From positions 1-64,000 of the forward strand of contig CAKRPO010000007.1 in assembly GCA_934378195.1 (NCBI GenBank): 64,000 bases of DNA, in the 5' to 3' direction. The notes beneath the pieces are model-generated. The model was not told the DNA's origin. It saw nothing but the letters and a program-made list of their open reading frames with translations, and did no database searches. Shown here piece after piece: positions 63,902 to 64,000 of this stretch (its first letter is position 1; each line of letters starts with the position of its first letter). The translations under genes were made by a program, and so were the position numbers. The DNA is from an uncultured Blautia sp. (GTDB lineage Bacteria; Bacillota; Clostridia; Lachnospirales; Lachnospiraceae).

Positions 63902-64000
63902 ATGGAAGAATTACGCTTCAGCGTAGATGAGCAGAAATATAATGACAGACATGGGCATGTTTTAAGCCTGGAAGGCTGGTACATTCCGGTTTCCGGGAAG
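63902..64000 (+). CDS. Start of a probable glycosyltransferase gene, cut by window edge
   Basis: Only 33 codons are present: MEELRFSVDEQKYN and, further on, LSLEGWYIPVSGK. GAGGAT lies before the ATG. The last part resembles the N-terminal segment found in large cell-wall polysaccharide glycosyltransferases of Firmicutes. The assignment rests on little sequence and on the position after the export genes. Confidence 0.5.
   Translation, partial: MEELRFSVDEQKYNDRHGHVLSLEGWYIPVSGK

Overview
The window reads as one contiguous chromosomal segment of a spore-forming, Gram-positive anaerobe of the Clostridia, most likely Lachnospiraceae (Blautia/Dorea/Ruminococcus type; genus not resolved). Grounds: sporulation genes (gpr, spoIIP), the Firmicutes gene order comEA..comEC-holA..rpsT-gpr-spoIIP-lepA-hemW, AGGAGG-type ribosome binding sites, sigma-A promoters with 17-bp spacers, a guanine riboswitch, cdaA-cdaR, and moderate G+C. 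I saw no phage, insertion sequence or CRISPR array.

Layout. 1-1.7 kb: a tRNA-Pro cut by the window edge, a sigma-70-like protein lacking region 4, and a DtxR-type regulator. 1.8-5.8 kb (minus strand): a DMT exporter, then a guanine-riboswitch unit with guanine deaminase and a purine permease. 6-12 kb: arginine synthesis, with argG divergent from argCJBD and dyad operators in between. 12.2-16.6 kb: ferrous iron uptake (second DtxR-type regulator, two FeoA, FeoB, three small membrane proteins), with a strong promoter, a nested dyad operator and four 20-bp iterons. 16.8-24.6 kb: a YdcZ-type transporter, comEA, a response regulator/kinase/GerMN-lipoprotein trio, comEC and holA. 24.6-28.6 kb: a self-contained NAD synthesis operon (nadB-nadC-niaR-nadA) with its NiaR-type operator, placed inside the otherwise conserved cluster. 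28.7-38.2 kb: rpsT, gpr, spoIIP, lepA, a lipoprotein, hemW and uvrA. 38.3-46.7 kb: mreB, recD2, comF, two membrane proteins of unknown function, cdaA, cdaR and an HPr. 46.7-64 kb: the cell envelope region.

The envelope region is the most interesting part. It starts with an L,D-transpeptidase carrying wall-binding repeats and rfbB. Then comes a tight operon: an ATP-grasp/PLP-enzyme fusion, a second ATP-grasp enzyme, two four-helix DMT proteins resembling ArnE/ArnF, an ArnC/DPM1-like glycosyltransferase and a WecE/RffA-like sugar aminotransferase, followed by a D,D-carboxypeptidase. I infer a Gram-positive, Arn-like pathway that makes a 4-amino-4,6-dideoxyhexose from dTDP-glucose, perhaps acylates it with an amino acid, loads it on undecaprenyl phosphate and flips it outward. 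After this come rfbA, rfbC, a Wzm/Wzt-type ABC exporter whose ATPase has a C-terminal polymer-binding-type domain, and a methyltransferase-kinase-coiled-coil protein with the architecture of WbdD, the chain terminator of E. coli O9a. The last gene is cut by the window edge.
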